Source: VKMB-3413 sp041027365
GTDB lineage: Bacteria; Pseudomonadota; Alphaproteobacteria; Rhizobiales; Rhizobiaceae
Assembly: GCF_041027365.1 (NCBI RefSeq)
Contig: NZ_JBFTEH010000004.1
Span: 310,001 to 374,000, forward strand
Length of the DNA stretch: 64,000 nucleotides
Direction of reading: 5' to 3'
The notes beneath the pieces were generated by a model, which worked only from the letters and a program-made list of their open reading frames with translations, was not told the origin of the DNA and searched no databases. Within the stretch, counting starts at the first letter, position 1. Each line of letters starts with the position of its first letter. A program made the translations under genes and the position numbers. Shown piece by piece: positions 50,443 through 58,757 of this stretch.

Positions 50443-50790
50443 ATGACCGACGACAAACCCCAGAACCCGGATTTCGTCCCGTACGACACCGCCGCCGTTC
50501 TCAAGCTGATCCACGACGTCTTTCCCCGAGGCCCGGCTGAGATCTTCTACAAGTCCCTTAACCATGTCCCAATGCGGACGATTACCCGCTGGATCAAGGG
50601 AGAGTCACGCGTCCCGCCAAAGCTCGTCGCGAAGCTTGAGAAGCAGCGCGAGCTGAAGAACCGCTTCGATCACGAAGTCCGGATGTTGTATGCGGCCTTT
50701 CGGGAGGAGGGCATGCTGATTCAGGTCGCGAGATCGGCTCTTCTCGATATCGCTCACGACGACAACTACGTTGAAGTCGATGACATGTGA
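50443..50790 (+). CDS. Hypothetical protein with HTH-like segment
   Basis: Protein of 115 residues with GGAGG ahead of the ATG. The middle contains LNHVPMRTITRWIKGESRVP, which looks like a recognition helix of a small DNA-binding domain (compare W-x-K/R-G-x-x-x-P in Cro-like proteins). A charged helical C-terminus ends NYVEVDDM. First gene inside the island. I do not recognise a family. Confidence 0.6.
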   Translation: MTDDKPQNPDFVPYDTAAVLKLIHDVFPRGPAEIFYKSLNHVPMRTITRWIKGESRVPPKLVAKLEKQRELKNRFDHEVRMLYAAFREEGMLIQVARSALLDIAHDDNYVEVDDM

Positions 50791-50902
50791 GGATCCTCAC
50801 GGAATTCCTAAAGCGGCGTTAACCCGCAACTGTTAGACCGGAAACCTCCAGACGAGACCGGGCGATGAAATGCCCCATCCGTCGCATACTGGAGTTCCCC
50901 GG

Positions 50903-52879
50903 ATGGCTATCCGCACTGTCGGCTCGCGCCGAATCCCCGTTCAGCCCGAAAAGACGTTCTCCGCCGACGACGCAGATCCGGACGCTTACCGCGACGGCCT
51001 GTCGCTGTCGCAGCTCCTCGTCGATCTCGCGAACCGCGGCGAGATCGACCGCATCCGCGCTCAGGTGACGTCGTCGACGCGGAACCTGGTCGTCATCCTC
51101 CGTACCGACGATCGCTGGCTCCACGCCGCTACCGACCTCCTGCGGACGATCCTGCTCGCGTCAGAAGAGATGCCCGCAATCAAGCGAGGCGGCCAGCAGG
51201 ATCTGGCGTACGTCCTCGCGTCTCTCGGCTCGCACCACGTCATCCTATCATGCCAGCCTGGCGACGTGATTCCGGATGTCTATCAGCGGCTTGCGTTCGC
51301 TGAGGTCGACGTCGGACGGGTTCGGAGCGAGCACCTCAACACGCTGATTTCGGAGCGGTGGCCGGGGACCGACTTCCGGTGGCCCGCCGACCGCGACGTC
51401 CTCTCTATCCCGTCTGTGCACCTGTCGACCGCGTTCTATCAAGCGGATCGTCCGGAGGACGTCATCGAGATCCTCGATGCGATCGCTCGGCACGAAGCGG
51501 ACGAAGCCCACGTCGCCGCGGACGAACCGGCCGTCGTCGGTAAGACGGATTTCATTCCCGAAAAGCCGAAGCCGGCGAAGAAGCCTGTCATCGATGAGAA
51601 GATGAAGAAGGCGATCCAGCAGGTCGAAGTCCAGAGCCCGACGTCTCCTCGCGTCGAAGACCTGGCTGGGTACGGCGCCGCTGCGGCCTGGGCTCAGGAC
51701 CTGGCGCAGGACGTCGCGGACTACCTCGACGACGAGATCGCGTGGTCCGACGTCGACCGTGGCTGCCTCCTCGTCGGCCCTCCCGGCACCGGCAAGACGA
51801 TGTTCGCGAAGGCGCTGGCGGCGACGACGGGGCTGCCGTTGATCGCGACGTCCTATGCGCAATGGCAGTCGCATGAAGAGGGGCACCTCGGCCACGTCGT
51901 GGAGATGATCCGCGCCGTGTTCGCCCGTGCCGAGCAGGTCGCCCCCTGCATTCTGTTCATCGACGAGATCGACGCGATCCGGGGCCGAGGTACGGATACT
52001 CGCGACGACGGATGGTGGACTGCGATCACGACGTGTCTCCTCGAGTGCCTCGACGGCATCTCGAGGGTCGAAGGCATCGTGACGATCGGCGCTTGCAATC
52101 ACGCCGACAGCTTGGACCCCGCGCTTGTCCGGTCCGGCCGCCTCGACCGGCGATTCGAGATTAGTCTTCCGGACGAAGCGGCGCTGATCCAGATCCTCGC
52201 GCACCATGCCCCGGATGTTTCCGTCCAGTCGCTGGAGCCGATCGCGACCGCCCTCGCGGGGACGATCTCCGGCGCCGACGTCGCCAGGATGACGCGGGAA
52301 GCGAAGCGGTCGGCCAGGCGCGAGAAGCGGGAGATGACGGGCGGCGATCTCATGTCGGCTGCGCTGCCTCCGGAGACGCGCTCCAGGGAGATCATCTGGA
52401 GGACGGCGATCCATGAGGCCGGTCATGCGGTCAGCTTCCTCGTCGCTGGCATGGTCCCCGATGCGTTGTCGCTGATTGCCGGCGCCGGGATGTCCGGCCA
52501 CGTCCGCGGCGTCGGGGTACAGGACCAGCAGCGCCTAGGCGATCTCGAAGCTCGCGTCCTGCCGATCTTGTGCGGCCGGGCGGCGGAAGACGTCATCCTT
52601 GGCGAGCCGAGCGCCGCAGCGACGCAGGATCTCGAACAAGCCGCGGCGATTCTGGCGTCCGTCGAGTCTGCGTTCGGCCTCGGCGGGTACCTGACGCCCG
52701 TGCGCGACGTCGACCGCTCGTCTGTCGAGACCCGCATCCGGCGTCTCTATGGGGACGCGCTGATGCTCGTTGTCCGGCACCGTCGCCACATCGTCGAGCT
52801 TGCGCGTCTCGCGGTGGAGCGGCGCGTCCTGTCGCGGTCGACGCTGGAGACGTTCGGGCGCGAGCGCGGCCTGATCTAA
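50903..52879 (+). CDS. Soluble FtsH-like AAA+ ATPase with M41 metalloprotease domain
   Basis: Protein of 658 residues. The N-terminal third is acidic, unlike any family I recognise and without membrane helices. A Lys/Pro-rich linker (about residues 205-240) leads to an AAA+ domain with Walker A GPPGTGKT (292-299), Walker B ILFIDEIDAI (350-359) and arginine-finger region VRSGRLDRRFE. The C-terminal domain has the M41 zinc motif HEAGH (504-508), CGRAAEDVILG and the third ligand Asp in TQDLEQA. FtsH is normally membrane-bound through two helices at the N-terminus; none is present, so this is a cytosolic protease or unfoldase. ATG at 50903 follows GGAG. A role in defence, plasmid maintenance or protein turnover is open. 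Confidence 0.85.
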   Translation: MAIRTVGSRRIPVQPEKTFSADDADPDAYRDGLSLSQLLVDLANRGEIDRIRAQVTSSTRNLVVILRTDDRWLHAATDLLRTILLASEEMPAIKRGGQQDLAYVLASLGSHHVILSCQPGDVIPDVYQRLAFAEVDVGRVRSEHLNTLISERWPGTDFRWPADRDVLSIPSVHLSTAFYQADRPEDVIEILDAIARHEADEAHVAADEPAVVGKTDFIPEKPKPAKKPVIDEKMKKAIQQVEVQSPTSPRVEDLAGYGAAAAWAQDLAQDVADYLDDEIAWSDVDRGCLLVGPPGTGKTMFAKALAATTGLPLIATSYAQWQSHEEGHLGHVVEMIRAVFARAEQVAPCILFIDEIDAIRGRGTDTRDDGWWTAITTCLLECLDGISRVEGIVTIGACNHADSLDPALVRSGRLDRRFEISLPDEAALIQILAHHAPDVSVQSLEPIATALAGTISGADVARMTREAKRSARREKREMTGGDLMSAALPPETRSREIIWRTAIHEAGHAVSFLVAGMVPDALSLIAGAGMSGHVRGVGVQDQQRLGDLEARVLPILCGRAAEDVILGEPSAAATQDLEQAAAILASVESAFGLGGYLTPVRDVDRSSVETRIRRLYGDALMLVVRHRRHIVELARLAVERRVLSRSTLETFGRERGLI

Positions 52880-52906
52880 CGGAACCGGGCAGTGGAGGCC
52901 CACACT

Positions 52907-53095
52907 ATGATCATCATTTTCGATCGGCACGTCCAGAAGAGGCTCGACGAGATCGAGGCCGCCGAAGGCATCCCGCCCGTCGACTTCGTGAGGCAGGCCG
53001 TCGAGGCATGGTCGCTCGTCGGGGCGGATGACCGGCGCGCTATCGCGATCAGCATCATGCATATCGCGTTGTCGACGGTGAGGAGGACGCACTGA
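52907..53095 (+). CDS. Small ribbon-helix-helix-like protein
   Basis: Protein of 62 residues: a short strand MIIIFDRHVQKRL followed by helix LDEIEAAEG, a turn PPVDFV and helix RQAVEAWSLV. This is the strand-helix-helix order of CopG/Arc DNA-binding proteins and antitoxins. GGAGG stands eight bases before the ATG. It lies 27 bases after the protease gene and shares a base with the metallophosphoesterase start, so the three are one transcription unit. Confidence 0.6.
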   Translation: MIIIFDRHVQKRLDEIEAAEGIPPVDFVRQAVEAWSLVGADDRRAIAISIMHIALSTVRRTH

Positions 53096-53781
53096 TGGGG
53101 CGGATCTTCTACACTGCAGATCACCACTTCTGCCATTCGAAGGTCATCGCGATGTCCAAGCGTCCGTTTCGCGACGTGAGGCACATGAATGGCGAGATGA
53201 TCCGTCGATGGAATGACCGCGTCCGACCGGCCGACGTCGTCTACCACCTCGGCGACTTCTCGTTCGGACCCGTCGTCGAGGCCGAACGGTACTTCCACGC
53301 CCTCAACGGCAAGAAGCACCTGATCATCGGAAACCACGACAAGCCGTCCGTCCGCGACTGGCCCTGGGAATCGGTGAGCGAGATGAAGATGATCGAAGAC
53401 GATGGCCGCCGGATCTTCCTGTGCCATTATCCGATGGCCGAGTGGCCGTCGTTCTACCGCCACGTTCCGCACTTCCACGGCCACGTCCACGGAAATCGGC
53501 AAGTTCCCGGAGCGGTCGATGTCGGCGTCGACCTGTGGGGCTATGCTCCGGTCACCGCCGACGAAGCGCTGGCGACGCTCGTCGAGCGCGAGCAGCGACG
53601 AGAGCGGAAGTCGGTCGTGGACTTCGGGAGTGAACTCGTCCGGGAAGTCGCCGCCAGAGCTGACAGCTGGATGGTCGGCTGGGAGCGCGAGCATCTCGCG
53701 AATGCGATCGACGAGGCTGCGATGCGGGCGCTGGACGACCTCCTGCAGGACCGCGTGGACAGGTCGGGCGGCAGCCGGTGA
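53095..53781 (+). CDS. Calcineurin-like metallophosphoesterase, phage type
   Basis: Protein of 228 residues with all five metal motifs: TADHHFCH, VVYHLGDFSFG, IIGNHDK, FLCHYPMAEW and HFHGHVHG. This short form is common in phages and islands, where it acts on nucleotides or nucleic acid ends. A helical C-terminal extension of about 60 residues follows the core. Start and stop overlap both neighbours (TGATG, GTGA). Confidence 0.88.
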   Translation: MGRIFYTADHHFCHSKVIAMSKRPFRDVRHMNGEMIRRWNDRVRPADVVYHLGDFSFGPVVEAERYFHALNGKKHLIIGNHDKPSVRDWPWESVSEMKMIEDDGRRIFLCHYPMAEWPSFYRHVPHFHGHVHGNRQVPGAVDVGVDLWGYAPVTADEALATLVEREQRRERKSVVDFGSELVREVAARADSWMVGWEREHLANAIDEAAMRALDDLLQDRVDRSGGSR

Positions 53782-54287
53782 CCAGGATCGGCGACTGGAT
53801 CGCGTTTGAGCGGCGTCGGTGGTCCGACATGATCACCTACCCCGGCGACGAGGCCTTCATCGACGCCTGGGGCGACCTCGTCCGCCGGACAGTCGCCGTC
53901 GTCCCGCCCCGAGACTTCCTTCCACCGCACGTCGACGCCGACCATGCCAGGACGCCGCCGTGGCCCTGGCGTCCGATGCCGCTCGACGGTGAGTGGGAGC
54001 GCTACGGTGAGGCCTGGCAGTCATTCCTCTACCGAAATCCTCGCGCCCGGTTGGCGTCGATGATGGCGTCGATCTCTGAGACGCATGATTCCGCGTCGTG
54101 GCCGGCCGGATGGGAAGACAGGATTCGGGATTGGGTCCGGGCCGGGTGCCCCGGGGAGCGCCCGTTCGACGACAGGCTCGGGATCGACACGCCGATCTGG
54201 CGCGTCCAGCTCATCACCACCGCGGCCGCCGCCGGACGGGGATGGGTCTACTATGACGAGGGCCGCCTGCGCTGGATCGACAGGTGA
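53778..54287 (+). CDS. Hypothetical protein, Trp/Arg-rich
   Basis: Protein of 169 residues with a GTG start overlapping the phosphoesterase stop by four bases. It is unusually rich in Trp (about twelve), Arg and Pro, for example TPPWPWRPMPLDGEW and SASWPAGWEDRIRDWVRAG, and has no membrane segment or known motif. Last gene of the plus-strand string of the island. Function unknown. Confidence 0.65.
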   Translation: MTRIGDWIAFERRRWSDMITYPGDEAFIDAWGDLVRRTVAVVPPRDFLPPHVDADHARTPPWPWRPMPLDGEWERYGEAWQSFLYRNPRARLASMMASISETHDSASWPAGWEDRIRDWVRAGCPGERPFDDRLGIDTPIWRVQLITTAAAAGRGWVYYDEGRLRWIDR

Positions 54288-54337
54288 TCCTATTACGCAA
54301 AATATGCGAAAACCCCAAAAATCGCGTAATAGACCCG

Positions 54338-54613
54338 TCACCCATGCCCGCCGCGGGCGCCGGTATCGATCACGTGCTCGCACCGGATATGCCGTCGCAG
54401 CCTCACGACGAGGTGCTCGGCGATCTCGCGTCTCGCTTGTTCGCAGTCGAGGAAGTCGGCGCGGGTCTTCCCCTTGATCAGACGGGCGCGCAGCTCGGCC
54501 GGCAGCTCGGCGAGGGCCATGCTGATAATAGTGCGCATCTCGCGATCCGTAGCGTCCGGCTGGCGTTCGGCGAAGGAGCCAAGGGGCCCGCGGAATTTCT
54601 GGCGTGTGGACAT
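54338..54613 (-). CDS. Hypothetical small basic protein
   Basis: Protein of 91 residues with GGAGG seven bases before the ATG, which supports it as real. It is helical and Arg/Glu-rich (ISMALAELPAELRARLIKGK, EQARREIAEHLVVRL). No family recognised. Last of a minus-strand string that starts at 56642. Confidence 0.55.
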   Translation of the reverse strand: MSTRQKFRGPLGSFAERQPDATDREMRTIISMALAELPAELRARLIKGKTRADFLDCEQARREIAEHLVVRLRRHIRCEHVIDTGARGGHG

Positions 54614-54680
54614 GAAGAAGCCTCCGAGTCGTGGACCCGGAGGCTAGGCGATGTTCACGGTTTGATCTAGTCGTCGGCGG

Positions 54681-54875
54681 TTACCGGCCGATCTGGTCGT
54701 CGTGGGATCGATGCGCCGCGGCGAGCGCTTCAATGCCGGCGTCGGAGAAGGCGGAGTAACCGAGACGGCTGACGACGTCGGCGAGGAGTTCGGAAGCGAC
54801 TTCTTCGCTGCCGGCGCGGCCCGGGATGCCGTGGATGCTGTCGATCAAGCGGATGTCTTTGTCTCTCTGTGTCAT
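54681..54875 (-). CDS. Hypothetical small acidic protein
   Basis: Protein of 64 residues. The start at 54875 follows AAAGGAAC; an upstream ATG at 54890 lies in that ribosome site and was rejected. Sequence features: RLIDSIHGIPGRAGSEEVAS and a C-terminal LAAAHRSHDDQIGR. No family recognised. Confidence 0.5.
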   Translation of the reverse strand: MTQRDKDIRLIDSIHGIPGRAGSEEVASELLADVVSRLGYSAFSDAGIEALAAAHRSHDDQIGR

Positions 54876-54890
54876 GATAGTTCCTTTCAT

Positions 54891-55286
54891 TCAGTTGGTG
54901 ATGGTGATGGCATTCCGCTCGCGGACGATCTCGCCGAGGCGGTCGAGGCCGAGCATCCCGCCGGTGCCGATCTCGATCCAGAACGCCGCGTCCGGTCGGA
55001 AAAGCTCCGCGATCAGCGCCAGCCCGTGCCGGAAAACGCCGGGCTCGTCCTGGCATTCGAGGACCGCGTCTTCGATCTCGCGGACGTAGTACGGCATCCA
55101 CTGCGACCGGAGGGCCTCCGCCCGCGTGACTTCCCGGCGCCGGCCGATGAGGGGCGGGAGCGGGCGGCGGAGTAGGGACCACAGATCGCGTAGGACGAGG
55201 CGGAAGGTCTCACGATAGCTGTGCCCGGCGCGGATCAGGCGCCGGGTTTTCGCGTGGGCGCGGTGCATAAGCGAGGCGAGGTTCAT
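54891..55286 (-). CDS. Hypothetical protein
   Basis: Protein of 131 residues with AAGGAG ahead of the ATG at 55286. A basic N-terminal half (MHRAHAKTRRLIRAGHSYRE, RRPLPPLIGRRREV) precedes a more acidic and hydrophobic half (EIEDAVLECQDEPGVF, GTGGMLGLDRLGEIV). No known motif. Part of the minus-strand island string. Confidence 0.5.
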   Translation of the reverse strand: MNLASLMHRAHAKTRRLIRAGHSYRETFRLVLRDLWSLLRRPLPPLIGRRREVTRAEALRSQWMPYYVREIEDAVLECQDEPGVFRHGLALIAELFRPDAAFWIEIGTGGMLGLDRLGEIVRERNAITITN

Positions 55287-55326
55287 AGGCTTCTCCTTTC
55301 GGCGCGCCTCGATGGCGCTGTTGCAG

Positions 55327-55557
55327 TCAGGTCTTCGGCCAGTCGGTGGGCCTGTAGCCATCCTCGAGGTACGCCCGCAGGAGCCGAGCGGTGGCCGGCT
55401 GGACGGGCCGGTGAGACGGCTTGTCGGCGCCGATCTTCAAGCGCCGGACATGTTGGGGGTTCTCGATGCCGAGGACGAAAGCAAATTCAGCGTCGGAGAG
55501 ACCCAGTCTGCGCTGGGCCTCCTTGAATTCTTCCGGGCTGTAGGTCGGCTGGATCAC
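55327..55557 (-). CDS. Small helix-turn-helix DNA-binding protein
   Basis: Protein of 76 residues with a GTG start overlapping the upstream gene by four bases and AGAGGAG ahead. The helix-turn-helix is SPEEFKEAQRRLGLSDAEFA, followed by VLGIENPQHVRRLKIG, then PVQPATARLLRAYLEDGY, the usual C-terminal helix of MqsA/XRE-like antitoxin regulators. It is probably the regulator of its own unit. Confidence 0.7.
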   Translation of the reverse strand: MIQPTYSPEEFKEAQRRLGLSDAEFAFVLGIENPQHVRRLKIGADKPSHRPVQPATARLLRAYLEDGYRPTDWPKT

Positions 55558-56642
55558 TCGTCGCTCCTCTTCTGGCCGCGGATGGCGGCGATCAGCTCGT
55601 CGGTGGCCGGAACACGTCGGCCGACCGTGTTGTAGCCGGCGTTGCGGTCGCCCCACGTCGCGCCGTCCGACCCGTCGTAGGTCAGGTGCCAGAGCCATCC
55701 GTCCGGCGTCAGGACGATCCAGGTCCGGTAGCCGGCCGCGGCGTTCCGGTCGTCGGACCAGATGATCTCGCCGGCCGGCTCGACGCCGATCGTCGGCATG
55801 TCGTCGGAAGCGGCGACGGTCGCGATCGCCTTCTCACGCTCGATCCGGATGCGGCGGCGGTCGGCTTCGGCGGCTTCCTTCGCCTCGAGCGCCGCTCTTT
55901 CCTCGACGGTGGCGTTCTCACAGTAGGCGTAGCAGGCGAGTTCGCCCTCGCAACCGACCGGCCAACCCATCGAAGACGCGTTCTCGTCGAGTCGGAAGGA
56001 TTTGCCGTGCCCGGTGATCCGGACGACGCTGTCGCCTCGACGAAGGACGGTACCGATGGCCGGGGCCTGTCGGACGAGGACGCTTATCCGGCCGCGGCCA
56101 GCTTCGCGATCGGCGCGCTCTTTCGCTTCGCGAGCAGCCTCGACCTTCGCCTGCTCGGCCTCGCGCCGCTTCCTGTTCTCATCTTCGAGCGCGGCGCTCC
56201 TCGCCTCGACCTCGCGGAGCGCTTCGATGACAGCATCGACCCGGTCCATCGTTGAAACCTCGGCTTTGTAGCACTTCCGGGTCGAGTCCCAGCGGGCAGA
56301 CGGAACCGCTTCCTTCAATGCCCCGAGGTCGGCGTAGCTTGAGACGCAGATCATGCAGCCGGACGCCCAGTACTCGATCTTGATCGACAGCCGCGGGCAG
56401 GCTCCCCTGATCTCGTCTGCGCGCTTCGCCAAAGCAGCGTTGAACGCTGCGCCCGCCTCCTTACCCGCCGCTGCCAGTTCATCGACCTTCGACCGGTAAC
56501 GCGTCGAGATCGACCAAGCACGGCGCTCGCTATCCCATTTTGCGCCGGGGATCGACTTCACCTTCGTGACCATATCCGGGTCGTACGGAAACGAAATCAG
56601 GATGCGCTTCGGGTCGGAGGTCGGGATGATTTTGATGGACAT
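55554..56642 (-). CDS. Unknown protein with two HARP-like repeats
   Basis: Protein of 362 residues. Residues 1-60 (IIPTSDPKRILISFPYDPDM, SIPGAKWDSERRAWSIS) match the pattern of the HARP domain of SMARCAL1-type annealing helicases: strand, helix, pGaKWD-x-x-R-x-W. A second weaker copy follows at about 85-145 (SIKIEYWASGCMICVSS, SARWDSTRKCYKAEVS). A charged coiled coil lies at about 145-185 (EDENRKRREAEQAKVEAARE), then a C-terminal domain with several Trp. There is no helicase motif. A nucleic-acid-binding role is a guess from the repeats. Confidence 0.6.
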   Translation of the reverse strand: MSIKIIPTSDPKRILISFPYDPDMVTKVKSIPGAKWDSERRAWSISTRYRSKVDELAAAGKEAGAAFNAALAKRADEIRGACPRLSIKIEYWASGCMICVSSYADLGALKEAVPSARWDSTRKCYKAEVSTMDRVDAVIEALREVEARSAALEDENRKRREAEQAKVEAAREAKERADREAGRGRISVLVRQAPAIGTVLRRGDSVVRITGHGKSFRLDENASSMGWPVGCEGELACYAYCENATVEERAALEAKEAAEADRRRIRIEREKAIATVAASDDMPTIGVEPAGEIIWSDDRNAAAGYRTWIVLTPDGWLWHLTYDGSDGATWGDRNAGYNTVGRRVPATDELIAAIRGQKRSDE

Positions 56643-56865
56643 CTGTCATTCTCCTGCCTGGCGCGCCGCGTTGGTGCTGACAGGAACAATATGTATCCAT
56701 CGGCAACTGAATTCAATTAAGTCACTGAAATAATTATAGCTTCCAGGATGACCATACAGCGCCTTCTTCAGTGGTTGGTGACATAAACCCCATCCGACGG
56801 GACAAAGCCGCCTACGGGCGTTTTAGAGCCTGTTTCGCGTTTTGTTCTCGTTTTCACGCTAGGTT

Positions 56866-57156
56866 ATGCGCCGCGAACGCATCTCAGAAGGAACTCCGTG
56901 CTCCACCATAGATTCCCCGGCGATGACTGACACCGATCTTCCAACAGAAGTCACCGCCCGCATCTCAAACAGCGCCGCCCCGGCCCGGGCCCTCCGCGAG
57001 CACCACGACCTCCAGCTCGAAGCCGTCTGCCTCACGACAGGCATCGATCCTGAGCGCCTCTGGCAGATAGAAGGAGGCGACATCCCGACGCCAGACGAGC
57101 GGGCCAAGCTCGCGGCGGTTTACGGTGTCGAGGAAAGCGTATTCGGAGCACCGTGA
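56866..57156 (+). CDS. XRE-like small regulator
   Basis: Protein of 96 residues; an ATG at 56923 would give 77. The segment APARALREHHDLQLEAVCLT, then GIDPERLWQIEGGDIPTPDE and AKLAAVYGV is a Cro/CI-type helix-turn-helix in which the turn is in place but some core residues differ. Divergent from the HARP-like gene across a 223-base AT-rich gap that probably contains promoters for both. No ribosome site is strong. Confidence 0.55.
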   Translation: MRRERISEGTPCSTIDSPAMTDTDLPTEVTARISNSAAPARALREHHDLQLEAVCLTTGIDPERLWQIEGGDIPTPDERAKLAAVYGVEESVFGAP

Positions 57157-57483
57157 CTCCGCCCGGGAAGTCGGCTAGCTCTACGTATGCGCGAAGCCGT
57201 TCGGAAGGAATGGCACGTGCGACGGCGATGTCTGGGAGGACGCTCGCTCAACCAGGCGACGGGGCGAGGCGCGGGTTGCCGCAGCGCCGCCCCGTCGTCC
57301 CCTACGGAAAATCGCTTCCGATGTCAGTTGCCGGGCAGCAATGCCCATCATAGATTAAAGGCACGGTCGGTTGTTGGGAGCGACCTCACCGCGCCATGTG
57401 TCTCCCCTGTGCTCGGAAGACGGGCATTACTAGCATAGCTGCGGCAGGATGCAATGTTCTGCCGCAGCGGCACTGCGAGATGG
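57157..57483. other. Intergenic stretch without a supported gene
   Basis: 327 bases between the small XRE-like gene and the stop of the next XRE gene. One open frame exists on the plus strand but lacks ribosome site, family features and typical composition. I see no repeat or hairpin of note. Confidence 0.4.
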
Positions 57484-57891
57484 TTACTCGGCGGCGGCTT
57501 GCAGTTCGGCTTCCGCCTGACCTGCCGCGATCGCCTCGACGAGCCGGATGACACGCCGCCTGACGTCGCGCCCGCTGATCGCCGCAAAGGCGCTGTTCAG
57601 CTCGCGTCCTTCGCGGCTGCTCACGAACGCTGCCATACCGCCGTCGTCGACCTTCTCTGCCGACGCTGGATCGAAGAAATACGCGATCGGCACGCGGAAG
57701 ATCTCTGCCATCCGCTGCAGCCGGCCGGCCGGCACCCTGTTCGCGCCCTTTTCGTATTTCTGCACCTGCTGGAAGGTCACGCCGAGAGCCTCGCCGAGCG
57801 CCGTCTGACTCATGCCGAGCGCCAGGCGGCGTGCACGGATGCGCTTGCCGATCATGATGTCAGCGGCGTCGTCTGATTCGGTCTTTGTCAT
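57484..57891 (-). CDS. XRE family transcriptional regulator
   Basis: Protein of 135 residues with a textbook helix-turn-helix: RIRARRLALGMSQTALGEAL, then GVTFQQVQKYEKGANRVPAG and LQRMAEIFRVPIAYFF. The C-terminal third is Ala/Glu-rich. This is the common single-domain regulator found many times in Rhizobiales genomes. The ATG at 57891 is favoured by a GGGGGG stretch upstream over one at 57942. Confidence 0.9.
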   Translation of the reverse strand: MTKTESDDAADIMIGKRIRARRLALGMSQTALGEALGVTFQQVQKYEKGANRVPAGRLQRMAEIFRVPIAYFFDPASAEKVDDGGMAAFVSSREGRELNSAFAAISGRDVRRRVIRLVEAIAAGQAEAELQAAAE

Positions 57892-58034
57892 GTAGCCCCC
57901 CGGTTGCATCCGAAAATATATCAGAGCGCGATACCGCTGCAATCGCCTCCAGCTTCAGTGGTCGGCTAATCTTGATAATGTTGCCTGACCAAATTCCGCA
58001 GCTTACGTTTGGTCGAGAGGGCTTGGGAGGCTAG

Positions 58035-58223
58035 ATGCCGATTTTCCGTGACGCCCGCGAAGAATTCCCCACTGACAAGACACCTGTGGAAGTCGCCGAG
58101 GAGGCGGGCTTCCACCCCGACGAGATCGCGTTCATGCTCGCGCTCGACAAGCCGCAGCGTCCGGACATCCGGGAAGGCGGCCGGAGAAGAAGCGCGTCAA
58201 CTGACTCATCGAAGCCGACGTAG
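58035..58223 (+). CDS. Hypothetical small protein
   Basis: Protein of 62 residues with GGGAGG six bases before the ATG. The acidic first half (FRDAREEFPTDKTPVEVAEE, GFHPDEIAFMLALDKPQ) looks folded; the last fifteen residues are low-complexity and overlap the stop of the converging MarR gene, so the end may be a truncated or read-through version. Function unknown. Confidence 0.4.
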   Translation: MPIFRDAREEFPTDKTPVEVAEEAGFHPDEIAFMLALDKPQRPDIREGGRRRSASTDSSKPT

Positions 58224-58682
58224 CCGCCGGTCCAGCAACTGCCGCACCTGCTCCAGCCGTTCGCGAGTATCGCGGAGTTCGTCGGGTCCAAGCGCTGCGA
58301 CCAGATCCGCATCCATCTCCCGCCAGATACGGTGGACTTGTTCCCGCGCATCGATGCCAGGGGGTAGCAGCGCGATCATCGTCTTGCGCTTGTCTACCGT
58401 GCCCCGGTATCGCGCAACGTAACCCTTCGCTTCCAGATGATCGATCATCTTCGAGGCAGTGGACGGGCGTATGTTGATGACGTCCGCGAGGACATTGATG
58501 GTCACCGGTCTCTCTGGATCGAGAGCATCCAGGAGAACGTCATGACCCGGTACAAGCCCGATTTTGCCGAGCGCGATCGTAGACAGCGCCCGCGTCGCCT
58601 TGCCGATCGTCAACAGCGGGGGCACCAGAAGAAGCGGCTTTTCCGCTTCAGATGTGCGGGATTCTGACACTGAACCTCGCAT
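58206..58682 (-). CDS. MarR family regulator, paralogue of the one at 20150
   Basis: Protein of 158 residues. Winged helix: LADVINIRPSTASKMIDHLEAKGYV, wing RGTVDKRKTMIALLPPG. N-terminal helices TIGKATRALSTIALGKIGLV align residue for residue with SIAKATRSLNTIALRDIGLA of the protein at 20150. The start at 58682 gives nearly the same length as that relative; a GTG at 58727 would add an unmatched tail. Likely acquired or duplicated regulator on the island. Confidence 0.85.
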   Translation of the reverse strand: MRGSVSESRTSEAEKPLLLVPPLLTIGKATRALSTIALGKIGLVPGHDVLLDALDPERPVTINVLADVINIRPSTASKMIDHLEAKGYVARYRGTVDKRKTMIALLPPGIDAREQVHRIWREMDADLVAALGPDELRDTRERLEQVRQLLDRRLRRLR

Positions 58683-58757
58683 ACCGTTAGCCGGACAAGT
58701 GAAACTATATCCCGAGATAGGCAGCACTGCTACGCGACAAGCCTTCGTAATTCGGAG

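Noticed and set aside
57187..57438. 83-residue plus-strand frame
   Set aside because: No convincing ribosome site or motif; composition resembles random GC-rich translation.
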